Positions 1 through 6,556 of a stretch of DNA of 12,821 bases are shown in pieces. Numbering within the stretch: the first letter of the stretch is position 1; every line of letters begins with the position of its first letter. The position numbers were made by a program, and so were the translations under genes. This DNA comes from Bacillota bacterium (GTDB lineage Bacteria > Bacillota > Clostridia > Lutisporales > Lutisporaceae), in the NCBI GenBank assembly GCA_023405875.1, contig JAEXXN010000576.1, positions 1 through 12,821 on the forward strand, in the 5' to 3' direction. Below the pieces are notes generated by a model, which was given only the letters and a program-made list of their open reading frames with translations, searched no databases and was not told the DNA's origin.

Positions 1-18
1 AAAAGTTGTATTTGTATG

Positions 19-44
19 CTCCCCGACAGATAGGGGGTTTTTTT
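19..44 (+). terminator. Rho-independent terminator of an upstream gene
   Basis: A short hairpin with a CCCC arm (21-24), an 8-base loop and a GGGG arm is followed by a run of seven T. This is the classic intrinsic terminator form. The gene it ends lies outside the window to the left, if that gene is on the plus strand. Confidence 0.7.
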
Positions 45-151
45 ATTTATGGATATAACTTATAAAAAATAAGAATATTCCGTTTAGACTTTTTTTAAAA
101 AATGATCCTTCAAAATTGTGCTGGAATTGTCGGAAGCGATCTCTTTATTTG

Positions 152-160
152 TGCTATCCT
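152..160 (+). promoter_or_regulatory. Possible extended -10 element for the araC-avi unit
   Basis: TGC followed by TATCCT resembles an extended -10 and would place the start of transcription a few bases before the GGAGGT ribosome binding site at 172-177. No good -35 is visible at the proper distance, so an activator would be needed or the call is wrong. It is the only promoter-like site I could find near the start of this gene set. Confidence 0.25.
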
Positions 161-184
161 GTTGATGAAATGGAGGTCATATAA

Positions 185-607
185 ATGAATGTATTTGACA
201 AATTGAACGATCCTTTAGATTATATTGAAGAAAATCTGGCAAGCAATATTGATTTCAAAGAAGTAGCTAGGCTGGCTTCTTGCTCTCAGAGATATTTTAG
301 AAGAATGTTTTCTATTCTTGCTGGGATTAACCTTTCAGATTACATCCGCCGCAGACGACTTACCCTTGCAGCATTTGAGCTTAATGATTTCAGTGTGAGG
401 GTTTTAGATATTGCCATTAAATATGGATATAGCTCACCAGACTCTTTTGCAAGGGCCTTTCAAGCTTTTCATGGCATAACGCCGTCACAAGCCAGAAGTT
501 ATGGACAATGGTTAAAGGCTTATTCAAGAATGACTTTCCAGCTATTAGCCAATGAGGAGGATACTTATGAAGCCAAAGATAAAGAAGATAATAATAGAAA
601 ACAATGA
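185..607 (+). CDS. AraC-type HTH regulator, HTH-only short form
   Basis: This 140-residue protein carries a full AraC/XylS double helix-turn-helix over about residues 5-110. The signature stretches LSDYIRRRRLTLAAFEL, AIKYGYSSPDSFARAF and FHGITPSQAR are all present, so it should bind DNA. Proteins of this type usually continue into a GyrI-like effector-binding domain that begins with a LKAYPRISF-type strand. Here the equivalent LKAYSRMTFQL (about residues 110-120) is followed only by some 20 charged residues and a stop. It has a good GGAGGT site seven bases before the ATG. Its last 41 bases overlap the start of the next gene in another frame, and the ribosome binding site of that gene lies inside it, so the two are probably translationally coupled. 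I infer that it activates the two methyltransferase genes downstream; nothing in the sequence identifies the signal it senses, and with no effector domain it may respond through its own abundance, as MarA and SoxS do. Confidence 0.85.
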   Translation: MNVFDKLNDPLDYIEENLASNIDFKEVARLASCSQRYFRRMFSILAGINLSDYIRRRRLTLAAFELNDFSVRVLDIAIKYGYSSPDSFARAFQAFHGITPSQARSYGQWLKAYSRMTFQLLANEEDTYEAKDKEDNNRKQ

Positions 608-1397
608 ATTTCAACATATCGAGGTTCTCAAGAGAAACAGGGAGAAAAGAAGTAAATATAATGAGTTTTTTATTGAAGGCGTTAAATCCATAAACTATGC
701 AATTCAATATGATTGGAATATCAAAACTTATGTATATTCAAGGGAGAAGCCGCTCTCACAATGGGCGGAAAACGTATTATCAAATTCAAAAGCAGAATTA
801 CATTTAGAATTACCCTTAAAGCTGATGAAAAAATTAAGTGATAAGGACGAGGAAGTATCTGAAATACTAGCGGTTATTGATATGCCGGAAAATGATTTGT
901 CAAGAATCAAGATAAAAGATGATATGCTGGTTGTCGTATTTGATAGGCCTTCAAGTCATGGTAATTTGGGCACTCTGATACGTTCCAGTGAAGCATTAAA
1001 AGTTGATGGCATAATTGTTACCGGGCATGCCATAGATTTATATGATCCTAAAACTATAAGGTCAAGTATGGGTACTTTCTTTTCAGTTCCTACTATTAGG
1101 CTGCAGTCCCATAACGACTTGATACCATGGTTCACCAACATAAAAAGCAGCATGAAAAATTTTAAAGTGGTTGGTTCAACCTCTAAAGCAAATAAATTTG
1201 TCATGGATGCTGATTTAACAAATCCGATGGCTTTACTTATTGGAAATGAAACTTATGGATTGAGTAATAACTATAAAGCAATTTGTGATATGCTTATAAA
1301 AATACCTATGGACGGGAATATTACGTCATTTAATGTTGCATGTGCCGCATCTATAATATTGTATGAAATCAGGAGGCAACGCAAAAATATAATATAG
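567..1397 (+). CDS. aviRb-like: AviRb-like 23S rRNA 2'-O-methyltransferase (SpoU/TrmH fold)
   Basis: This 276-residue protein has an N-terminal substrate-binding domain (about 1-105, with NREKRSKYNEFFIEGVKSI) and a C-terminal SpoU methyltransferase domain. All three SpoU motifs are intact: NLGTLIR with Asn133 and catalytic Arg139, IGNETYGLS with Glu228, and SFNVACAASIILYE with Asn256. From memory, the stretches FDRPSSHGNLG, GHAIDLYDPK and the closing ILYEIRRQR match Streptomyces AviRb closely and more closely than the thiostrepton-resistance enzyme TsnR. AviRb methylates the ribose of U2479 of 23S rRNA and contributes to avilamycin resistance. I chose ATG 567 because GAGGAGG (554-560) sits six bases upstream of it; the in-frame ATG at 552 would put that site inside the gene. 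The gene is A+T-rich and is followed after 94 bases by the AviRa-like gene. The family call is firm; the exact target nucleotide is inferred. Confidence 0.85.
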   Translation: MKPKIKKIIIENNEFQHIEVLKRNREKRSKYNEFFIEGVKSINYAIQYDWNIKTYVYSREKPLSQWAENVLSNSKAELHLELPLKLMKKLSDKDEEVSEILAVIDMPENDLSRIKIKDDMLVVVFDRPSSHGNLGTLIRSSEALKVDGIIVTGHAIDLYDPKTIRSSMGTFFSVPTIRLQSHNDLIPWFTNIKSSMKNFKVVGSTSKANKFVMDADLTNPMALLIGNETYGLSNNYKAICDMLIKIPMDGNITSFNVACAASIILYEIRRQRKNII

Positions 1398-1402
1398 GGC
1401 GC

Positions 1403-1432
1403 TTGTGACATTCTTATCCTGTACTGTCACAA
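1403..1432. repeat. Inverted repeat between the two methyltransferase genes
   Basis: TTGTGACA (1403-1410) and TGTCACAA (1425-1432) form a perfect 8-base inverted repeat around a 14-base loop, just after the stop of the first methyltransferase gene. There is no T run after it, so it is not a standard terminator. It could stabilise the upstream mRNA end or be a protein-binding palindrome. Confidence 0.45.
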
Positions 1433-1491
1433 AGAGCTATTGTTTCTAAAGAGAAGAATATTAGAGAGAGCCAGGAAAGGGATAAGGTATT

Positions 1492-2235
1492 TTGAATTAT
1501 AGATTTGCTATAGAAAATTTAAATTATGAAGATTACTCAAGTGGCAGGGTTTTTTACAGTCAGAAAGGAACAACTTCATTTCCAGTAAGATTAGCAAGTG
1601 AAATTTATCAATTATGTAAATCTGTTTTGTTTAATCAGGGGTTAGATAAGCCCTATGTATTATATGACCCATGCTGTGGAGGTGCATATCTGCTAGCGTC
1701 GATTGGCTTTCTACATGGAGAAGAGATAATAAAAATTATTGCGTCGGATGTTGATGAAACAATAATCCCCCTGGCTAAAAGAAATTTGACCCTATTATCA
1801 AAAGAAGGTATAGATGATCGCATAATAGAAATTCAAGAAATGATTGCAGACTTTGGGAAGAAATCTCACTCAGACGCACTGAAAAGTGCATTAAATTTAA
1901 GGTCTGCGCTTGAAAAGATGGATAAATCTATAGAAATTAAATGCTTTGTTTCAGATGTTACCCAAAATAGAAATTTAATTGACGATGTTCATAATGTTAA
2001 TATTATTATTACAGATTTACCCTATGGAGACATTGTTAATTGGAATAGTATGCAGGACGAAAAAGAAGCTGTAGAAAATTTGCTGGATAATGTTCTTCAG
2101 ATTATTTCAAAGGACTCAGTAATTGCAATAATTTCAAAGAGTAAGACTAAGATAAAACATAAAGATTATAAACAACTGGAAAGGTTTATAATTGGAAAAC
2201 GGCAGATAACAATTCTGCAGGCTATATATACTTAA
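1492..2235 (+). CDS. aviRa-like: AviRa-like 23S rRNA (guanine) methyltransferase
   Basis: This 247-residue protein resembles, along its length, AviRa of Streptomyces viridochromogenes, which methylates the base of G2535 in 23S rRNA. Landmarks are the N-terminal YRFAIENLNYEDYSSG and TSFPVRLASEIYQ stretches, the SAM-binding DPCCGG at residues 59-64 (AviRa has DPCCGSG), ASDVDE at 84-89, and the motif IV TDLPYG at 174-179. The C-terminal LERFIIGKRQ also fits. The start is a TTG: translation from it lines up with the N-terminus of AviRa, purine-rich AAGG sites lie 5-15 bases upstream, and no ATG fits better. It is the second gene of the araC-aviRb-aviRa set, with a 94-base gap. In the producer both enzymes are needed for full orthosomycin resistance, so I infer a resistance or self-protection role here. 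The family call is strong; the substrate nucleotide is by analogy. Confidence 0.85.
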   Translation: MNYRFAIENLNYEDYSSGRVFYSQKGTTSFPVRLASEIYQLCKSVLFNQGLDKPYVLYDPCCGGAYLLASIGFLHGEEIIKIIASDVDETIIPLAKRNLTLLSKEGIDDRIIEIQEMIADFGKKSHSDALKSALNLRSALEKMDKSIEIKCFVSDVTQNRNLIDDVHNVNIIITDLPYGDIVNWNSMQDEKEAVENLLDNVLQIISKDSVIAIISKSKTKIKHKDYKQLERFIIGKRQITILQAIYT

Positions 2236-2236
2236 T

Positions 2237-2344
2237 ATGCTGGATGATAACAGAAATGAAGCAATAAAGAAATATATTGAATCAATGTCTGAAAAAGAGG
2301 AAAAGGACTATTCAAAAGAGAAAATTGTTGGAGAGGAAGGGTAA
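2237..2344 (+). CDS. Possible 35-residue charged small ORF
   Basis: An open frame of 35 codons starts two bases after the AviRa-like stop and encodes a highly charged, Lys/Glu-rich peptide (begins MLDDNRNEAIKKYIE). There is no convincing ribosome binding site at a suitable distance, and I do not recognise the peptide. It may be a leftover of a decayed gene. The rest of the 242-base gap up to the RseC-like gene holds only a weak 5-base GTCAG/CTGAC hairpin. Confidence 0.15.
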   Translation: MLDDNRNEAIKKYIESMSEKEEKDYSKEKIVGEEG

Positions 2345-2477
2345 AGTCAGGCTCAAGGAAAAGAAAACTGACACAATACAAGACTGAAGCATTATCTGAA
2401 CCGGAGTACGTTCAATTGAGTTTCCTCACTTATAAAAAGCAAATGTTATGCTATACAAAGCAGAGGAGGTTTTTGTA

Positions 2478-2933
2478 ATGTCTGAAAGGGGTTTGGTAAC
2501 AAAAGTATCAGGAAAGAGCATGTGCGTGAAAATGTTTCCACTTACGAGCTGCGGTGAGTGCAAAGCATGTGATGCGCACAGACGATCTGACATGACAATA
2601 GAAATTGAAAATACCTGTAATGCTTCTGTTGGAGACTATGTATATGTTGATATGAAGGAAACTATTTTGGCAGGCGCTGTTATTTTTTACGGTATTCCGC
2701 TTATGGCTTTCGCAGTTGGTCTTCTGCTGGGCTGGATGATTACGCCGAGCTTGGTTTCAGAAAGCCTGCAGGAGCCTGTTACAGCCGCCGTAGGGGTAAG
2801 CTTTTTATTAATGAGCTATTTGTGTATCCGCTTTGCAGCTCCGCTGATCAAGAGTCGTACGGCATTTCCGGTTGCAACAGCAATTATTTCAAATAACTTG
2901 GAGGACGACTCGGAAGCAGGAAAAGAACATTAA
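2478..2933 (+). CDS. rseC: RseC/MucC-family membrane protein (SoxR-reducing system type)
   Basis: This is a 151-residue protein. The N-terminal soluble part carries Cys16 and a CGECKAC cluster (Cys25, Cys28, Cys31), followed by a small beta domain (about 38-60) and two hydrophobic membrane segments (about 63-85 and 95-117). This layout is that of the RseC/MucC family, which in enterobacteria works with the Rnf/Rsx complex in reducing SoxR, and whose genes are often found beside rnf genes in clostridia. The chosen ATG at 2478 has AGAGGAGG ten bases upstream; the in-frame ATG at 2448 has no such site. The gene ends in its own strong terminator, so it is not simply the first gene of the rnf operon even though it stands directly in front of it. 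A role in Rnf assembly, or in electron transfer from Rnf, is inferred from context. Confidence 0.8.
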   Translation: MSERGLVTKVSGKSMCVKMFPLTSCGECKACDAHRRSDMTIEIENTCNASVGDYVYVDMKETILAGAVIFYGIPLMAFAVGLLLGWMITPSLVSESLQEPVTAAVGVSFLLMSYLCIRFAAPLIKSRTAFPVATAIISNNLEDDSEAGKEH

Positions 2934-2975
2934 AAATCACCACTGTAGAGCTTGCGGTTTTGCAGTGGTGATTTT
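2933..2975 (+). terminator. Strong intrinsic terminator after rseC
   Basis: AAAATCACCACTG (2933-2945) pairs perfectly with CAGTGGTGATTTT (2963-2975), giving a 13-base stem. The A-rich left arm makes it potentially bidirectional. It directly follows the rseC stop codon and separates that gene from the rnf promoter. Confidence 0.85.
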
Positions 2976-3011
2976 GTAAATATAAGCCAAATATAGCAAA
3001 TCGTCAATATT

Positions 3012-3029
3012 TTGTGAACGAATTGACGA
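3012..3029. promoter_or_regulatory. Candidate Rex (NADH/NAD+ sensor) operator before rnfC
   Basis: TTGTGAA CGAA TTGACGA fits the Rex-type pattern TTGTGAA NNNN TTCACAA at 12 of 14 defined positions. It lies two bases upstream of the rnf -35 element. The same stretch contains an overlapping inverted repeat, TCGTCAAT (3001-3008) with ATTGACGA (3022-3029). Control of rnf by an NADH-sensing repressor would make metabolic sense, but the right half-site is imperfect, so this is a candidate only. Confidence 0.35.
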
Positions 3030-3031
3030 AT

Positions 3032-3060
3032 TTGTTATCTCCTGGGTAATATGCTATAAT
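3032..3060 (+). promoter_or_regulatory. Sigma-A promoter of the rnf operon
   Basis: TTGTTA (3032-3037) and a perfect TATAAT (3055-3060) are separated by 17 bases, with a TG one base before the -10 (extended -10). Transcription would start near 3067, about 38 bases before rnfC. Confidence 0.75.
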
Positions 3061-3104
3061 ACTGAGCAAGGGTTGAAAACACAGAGAGCCTTGGGGGTGA
3101 AATT

Positions 3105-4448
3105 ATGAGATTGCCTACTTTTAAAAGAGGGATTCATCCAAAAGATGAGAAACACCACACAGAGGACAAAGCAATACAAGTAATACTCCCTAGAGTCGGC
3201 TCTAAAATGGTATATCCTATGGTGCAAAGCATAGGTGTCCCGTGCCAGCCGGTTGTATCTGTTGGTGAGCATGTGCTTTTGGGACAAAAAGTTGGAGATG
3301 CGGAAGGTTTTGTCTCTTCTCCCATTCACACAAGCGTTTCGGGAACCGTAGACGCGATTACAAAGGTGCTTACTCCTGCCGGAATTGTTTCAAACGCTGT
3401 TATTGTCGAAAATGACGGGCTATATGAAGAGCACCCCACAATTTCTGAACCTAAGGATTATAACAGCTATACCAATGATGAGATTTTGAAAACAATTCGA
3501 GAGGCTGGTATTGTCGGCTTAGGAGGAGCAGGATTCCCAACCCATGTGAAGCTATCGCCGCCTAAGGGCATGATCATTGATAAGGTCCTTATAAACGGAG
3601 CGGAATGCGAGCCGTACCTGACAACTGATTATCGTGTTATGCTGGAGGAGTCAGAAAAAATTGTCATTGGTACGGAGATCATACTAAAGCTATTACCGAC
3701 GGCTGCAGGCATTATTGGAATCGAAGACAATAAGCCGAAAGCAATAGAAGCTATGCAAAAAGCATGTGAGGGCCATAACAGAATAAAAGTTCTTGCAATA
3801 AAAACAAAATATCCGCAAGGTAGCGAAAAACAATTGATTCAAGCCTGTACCGGACGTGAGGTAGAAAAAGGAAAGCTCCCTGCCAGTTCCGGTGTTTTGG
3901 TAATCAATGTAGATACTACGATTGCAATACACCGTGCAATTGTAAGAGGACGTCCCTTGATGCGCAAGGTTGTTACGTTTGCAGGCGGTGCTATAAGAAA
4001 CCCGGGCAACTATAAAATCAGGCTTGGGACGCCCATTAACGAAATCATTGAGGACATCGGTGGACTGCATGTCGAACCATCAAAAATTATAGTAGGTGGC
4101 CCAATGATGGGAATATCTACTTATAAGCTGAAAATACCTGTCATGAAAACCACATCCGGTATACTTCTTTTTACAATAGAAGAGGCAAAAATCCCCCCTG
4201 AAAGAAATTGTATCCGCTGCGGCCGCTGTGTGGCTTGTTGCCCCATTGGGCTCATGCCCTACGCACTCAATCAATTTGTGATCCACCGCGAAATAGATAA
4301 CTTTGTGCATAGTAATGGTATGGAATGCATTGAATGCGGCAGCTGTTCCTACGTGTGTCCCTCCAAAAGGCACTTGACTCAGACCATTAAAAAGAAGAGA
4401 AGACAACTGCTTTCACAAAAAACAGAAAGGATGGCTAAAAATCAATGA
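3105..4448 (+). CDS. rnfC: Rnf complex subunit C (NADH/ferredoxin oxidoreductase, Fe-S and FMN subunit)
   Basis: This 447-residue protein is the peripheral subunit of the Rnf complex that handles NAD(H) on the cytoplasmic face. In order it shows an RnfC barrel/sandwich-like N-terminal domain (about 1-110), the glycine-rich nucleotide loop GLGGAGFPTH (138-147), NGAECEPYLT (164-173) and YPQGSEKQ (236-243) as in NuoF/Nqo1-type flavin sites, and two 4Fe-4S motifs: CIRCGRC plus Cys379 (Cys369, 372, 375, 379) and CIECGSC plus Cys418 (Cys408, 411, 414, 418). Each motif is followed by Pro, as usual. Length and C-terminus are normal for Firmicutes; the long C-terminal tail of proteobacterial RsxC is absent. 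A GGGGGTGA site precedes the ATG. The stop overlaps the rnfD start by four bases (ATGA), so translation is coupled. It is the first gene of the operon, directly behind the promoter at 3032-3060. Confidence 0.95.
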   Translation: MRLPTFKRGIHPKDEKHHTEDKAIQVILPRVGSKMVYPMVQSIGVPCQPVVSVGEHVLLGQKVGDAEGFVSSPIHTSVSGTVDAITKVLTPAGIVSNAVIVENDGLYEEHPTISEPKDYNSYTNDEILKTIREAGIVGLGGAGFPTHVKLSPPKGMIIDKVLINGAECEPYLTTDYRVMLEESEKIVIGTEIILKLLPTAAGIIGIEDNKPKAIEAMQKACEGHNRIKVLAIKTKYPQGSEKQLIQACTGREVEKGKLPASSGVLVINVDTTIAIHRAIVRGRPLMRKVVTFAGGAIRNPGNYKIRLGTPINEIIEDIGGLHVEPSKIIVGGPMMGISTYKLKIPVMKTTSGILLFTIEEAKIPPERNCIRCGRCVACCPIGLMPYALNQFVIHREIDNFVHSNGMECIECGSCSYVCPSKRHLTQTIKKKRRQLLSQKTERMAKNQ

Positions 4449-5380
4449 CAAATAAAATCTTGGTTTCAGCAAATCCTCATATACGCTCCGAAGCTACCAT
4501 TGAAAAAATCATGTATGATGTTGTCATTGCACTTTTGCCAGCATGCATAGCAGGGGTTTATTTCTTTGGTACAAGAGCACTTATTATAATTATTTTATCT
4601 GTGATAGCGTGTATATTTGCTGAATGGTCATTTGAGAAGATAGCAAAAAAACCAATAACCATTTGGGATGGCAGCGCCATCGTTACGGGATTATTGTTGG
4701 CAATGAATTTACCATATACGGTACCCTTCTGGCTGCCAATTGTCGGCGGCTTCTTTGCAATTATTGTCGTCAAGATGCTGTTTGGCGGACTGGGGCATAA
4801 TTTTATGAACCCGGCACTGGCTGCCAGAGCATTTCTATTGACTTCTTACCCTGTACAAATGACAACCTGGTCCCTTGATGCCGCCTCCGGAGCAACACCT
4901 CTTGGGCGTATGAAGGAAGGTGGCTTCATACCGACCTCAATCGATTATGTCAATGCCCTTTTCGGCTTCAACGGAGGCAGTCTTGGGGAGGTATGTGCGA
5001 TCGCAATTATTTTAGGAGGCATTTACCTCATTGTGCGCGGCGTCATTTCATGGAGAACACCTATTTCTTTTATTGCAGTATTCTTCATTCTTGCGACATT
5101 GTTAAAACGCGCCGGCTTTGATGCTTCATATCCGTTGTATGAGCTTCTCACAGGCGGTTTGCTGCTGGGTGCGTTTTTTATGGCTACCGATTATGCTTCG
5201 ACTCCCATTCATCCGAAGGGACAATTCATTATGGGAATTGGTTGTGGAGTGCTCGCTATTCTCATCCGGTTCTACGGCGGATTTCCAGAAGGCGTTTGCT
5301 ATTCCATTCTGATTATGAATCTTGTTGTACCGTATATAGATAAAATTACGGTGCCTCATGTATATGGAGGCGGAAAATAA
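4445..5380 (+). CDS. rnfD: Rnf complex subunit D (membrane flavoprotein)
   Basis: This 311-residue integral membrane subunit has several clear hydrophobic helices (for example around 25-60, 78-115, 180-200 and 205-225). It carries the NqrB/RnfD flavinylation motif SGAT at 148-151 within DAASGATPLG, so Thr151 is the expected site of FMN attached through a phosphoester bond. The GHNFMNPALAARAF stretch (117-130) is a family hallmark. It belongs to the ion-pumping core with RnfG, RnfE and RnfA. The ATG overlaps the rnfC stop (ATGA), and the gene ends with TAATG shared with rnfG. Attachment of FMN requires an ApbE-type transferase, which is not encoded in this window. Confidence 0.95.
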   Translation: MTNKILVSANPHIRSEATIEKIMYDVVIALLPACIAGVYFFGTRALIIIILSVIACIFAEWSFEKIAKKPITIWDGSAIVTGLLLAMNLPYTVPFWLPIVGGFFAIIVVKMLFGGLGHNFMNPALAARAFLLTSYPVQMTTWSLDAASGATPLGRMKEGGFIPTSIDYVNALFGFNGGSLGEVCAIAIILGGIYLIVRGVISWRTPISFIAVFFILATLLKRAGFDASYPLYELLTGGLLLGAFFMATDYASTPIHPKGQFIMGIGCGVLAILIRFYGGFPEGVCYSILIMNLVVPYIDKITVPHVYGGGK

Positions 5381-5946
5381 TGTTTAAAGCTGTTATAAAA
5401 CCGACGTTGTTTTTATTCGCGACGACTGTAGTCATCGCTGGCCTGCTGGGCGTTGTACACTACGTTACCGAAGCGCCTATTCAGGCACAATTAGAGCGGG
5501 AATTGCTTTTATCAAAGCAAATATTATTGCCCTCTGCAATAACCTTTGAAATAGTTGACTTCACAAAAAATAACGGGTCATCTGTAAAAATGGTGGAAAG
5601 AGGCTTAGATGAATCCGGGAGCAAGGTTGGATATATTGTAACCGTCACGCCGAAAGGCTATGGGGGAGAAATTCTGACAATGGTAGGATTTGATGCAAAT
5701 ATATCCGTAACAAGCTATCGTATTTTAAAATCAAACGAAACACCTGGCTTGGGCGATATTGCTTCCAAACCGGATTTTACAAGCCGCTTTGAAGGTAGGT
5801 CCGGCTTTCCGATAAATATTGTAAAGATTCCCGCAAAAGAAACGGACGTACAAGCGATCATAGGTGCAACCATTACTTCAAAAGCAATGGTACAAGGCGT
5901 AAATCATGCCGCTGAAATCGTCGCATCCATAGAAGGAGGAAAATAA
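5380..5946 (+). CDS. rnfG: Rnf complex subunit G (covalent-FMN subunit) with altered flavinylation motif
   Basis: This 188-residue protein has one N-terminal membrane helix (about 8-28) and an extracytoplasmic FMN_bind domain. Recognisable parts are YGGEILTMVGFD, the NETPGLG turn (about 119-125), and the flavinylation region GATITSKAM. The motif normally reads S/T-G-A-T, with covalent FMN on a Thr. Here the residue before Gly162 is Ile161 (codon ATA, one base from the Thr codon ACA), giving I-G-A-T with Thr164. Otherwise the protein looks intact and of normal length. It overlaps rnfD and rnfE by one base each (TAATG junctions), with GGAGG-type sites just upstream. Whether the changed motif is still flavinylated cannot be told from sequence. 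The subunit call itself is secure. Confidence 0.93.
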   Translation: MFKAVIKPTLFLFATTVVIAGLLGVVHYVTEAPIQAQLERELLLSKQILLPSAITFEIVDFTKNNGSSVKMVERGLDESGSKVGYIVTVTPKGYGGEILTMVGFDANISVTSYRILKSNETPGLGDIASKPDFTSRFEGRSGFPINIVKIPAKETDVQAIIGATITSKAMVQGVNHAAEIVASIEGGK

Positions 5947-6554
5947 TGAGCGATCTTAAAAAAATAGCTTTAAACGGGATTATTCGTGAAAACCCGGTAT
6001 TCGTCCAACTTATTGGTCTGTGTCCGACTCTCGCGGTTACCACGAGTGCGTCAAACGGCTTGGGTATGGGAATTTCAACGACATTGGTCATGACGTTTTC
6101 AAGCGTGGTAATTTCTTCCTTACGTAACATTCTGCCTGAAAAAGTCAGACTACCGCTTCTGGTTTCTATTACAGCCGGTTTCGTTACCATACTTCAGTTT
6201 GTCATAAAAGCGTATTTCCCTGACCTGGATAAAGCCTTAGGTATATTTATCCCGTTGATTGTTGTAAACTGTATTCCGTTTGCAAGAGCAGAGGTTTTTG
6301 CCTCAAAAAATAGTGTCATGTACTCCGCGGCTGATGGCTTCTTCATGGGCTTAGGCTTTACGGCTGCTCTTTTGCTTATTGGCAGTGTCCGTGAAATTAT
6401 AGGAGCCGGGACTTTCTTTGGGATTACAGTTCTTCCGGAGCTATTCCCCAAAACATTGATTATGATTTTTCCTCCCGGCGCATTTTTTACAATCGCATTT
6501 ATAATTGCAACCATTAACTATTTCAAAGAGAAACCTAAAAAGGAGGATCAATAA
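5946..6554 (+). CDS. rnfE: Rnf complex subunit E (membrane subunit)
   Basis: This 202-residue polytopic membrane protein of the RnfA/RnfE (NqrD/NqrE) family has about six hydrophobic segments. Cys26 in LIGLCPTLAVT and Cys109 in PLIVVNCIPFARAE are conserved cysteines. In this family they join the equivalent pair of RnfA to hold an Fe-S centre inside the membrane that passes electrons across it. The ATG is preceded by GAAGGAGG and shares one base with the rnfG stop; rnfA starts two bases after its stop. Length and motifs are normal. Confidence 0.95.
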   Translation: MSDLKKIALNGIIRENPVFVQLIGLCPTLAVTTSASNGLGMGISTTLVMTFSSVVISSLRNILPEKVRLPLLVSITAGFVTILQFVIKAYFPDLDKALGIFIPLIVVNCIPFARAEVFASKNSVMYSAADGFFMGLGFTAALLLIGSVREIIGAGTFFGITVLPELFPKTLIMIFPPGAFFTIAFIIATINYFKEKPKKEDQ

Positions 6555-6556
6555 GG

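Noticed and set aside
552..566. Alternative ATG start for the AviRb-like gene at 552
   Set aside because: The GAGGAGG ribosome binding site at 554-560 would lie inside the coding sequence; ATG 567 is correctly spaced from it.
2449..2457. TGC TATACA as an extended -10 promoter for rseC
   Set aside because: Transcription would begin at the ribosome binding site itself, leaving no usable leader, and no -35 is visible.
2448..2477. Alternative ATG start of the RseC-like gene at 2448
   Set aside because: The strong AGAGGAGG at 2461-2468 fits ATG 2478, and the extra ten residues do not look like the family N-terminus.
3054..3329. Long open frames on the minus strand inside the rnf genes, for example 3054-3329 and 3693-4070
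   Set aside because: They are antisense to strongly conserved rnf genes, have no ribosome binding sites and resemble no protein family.
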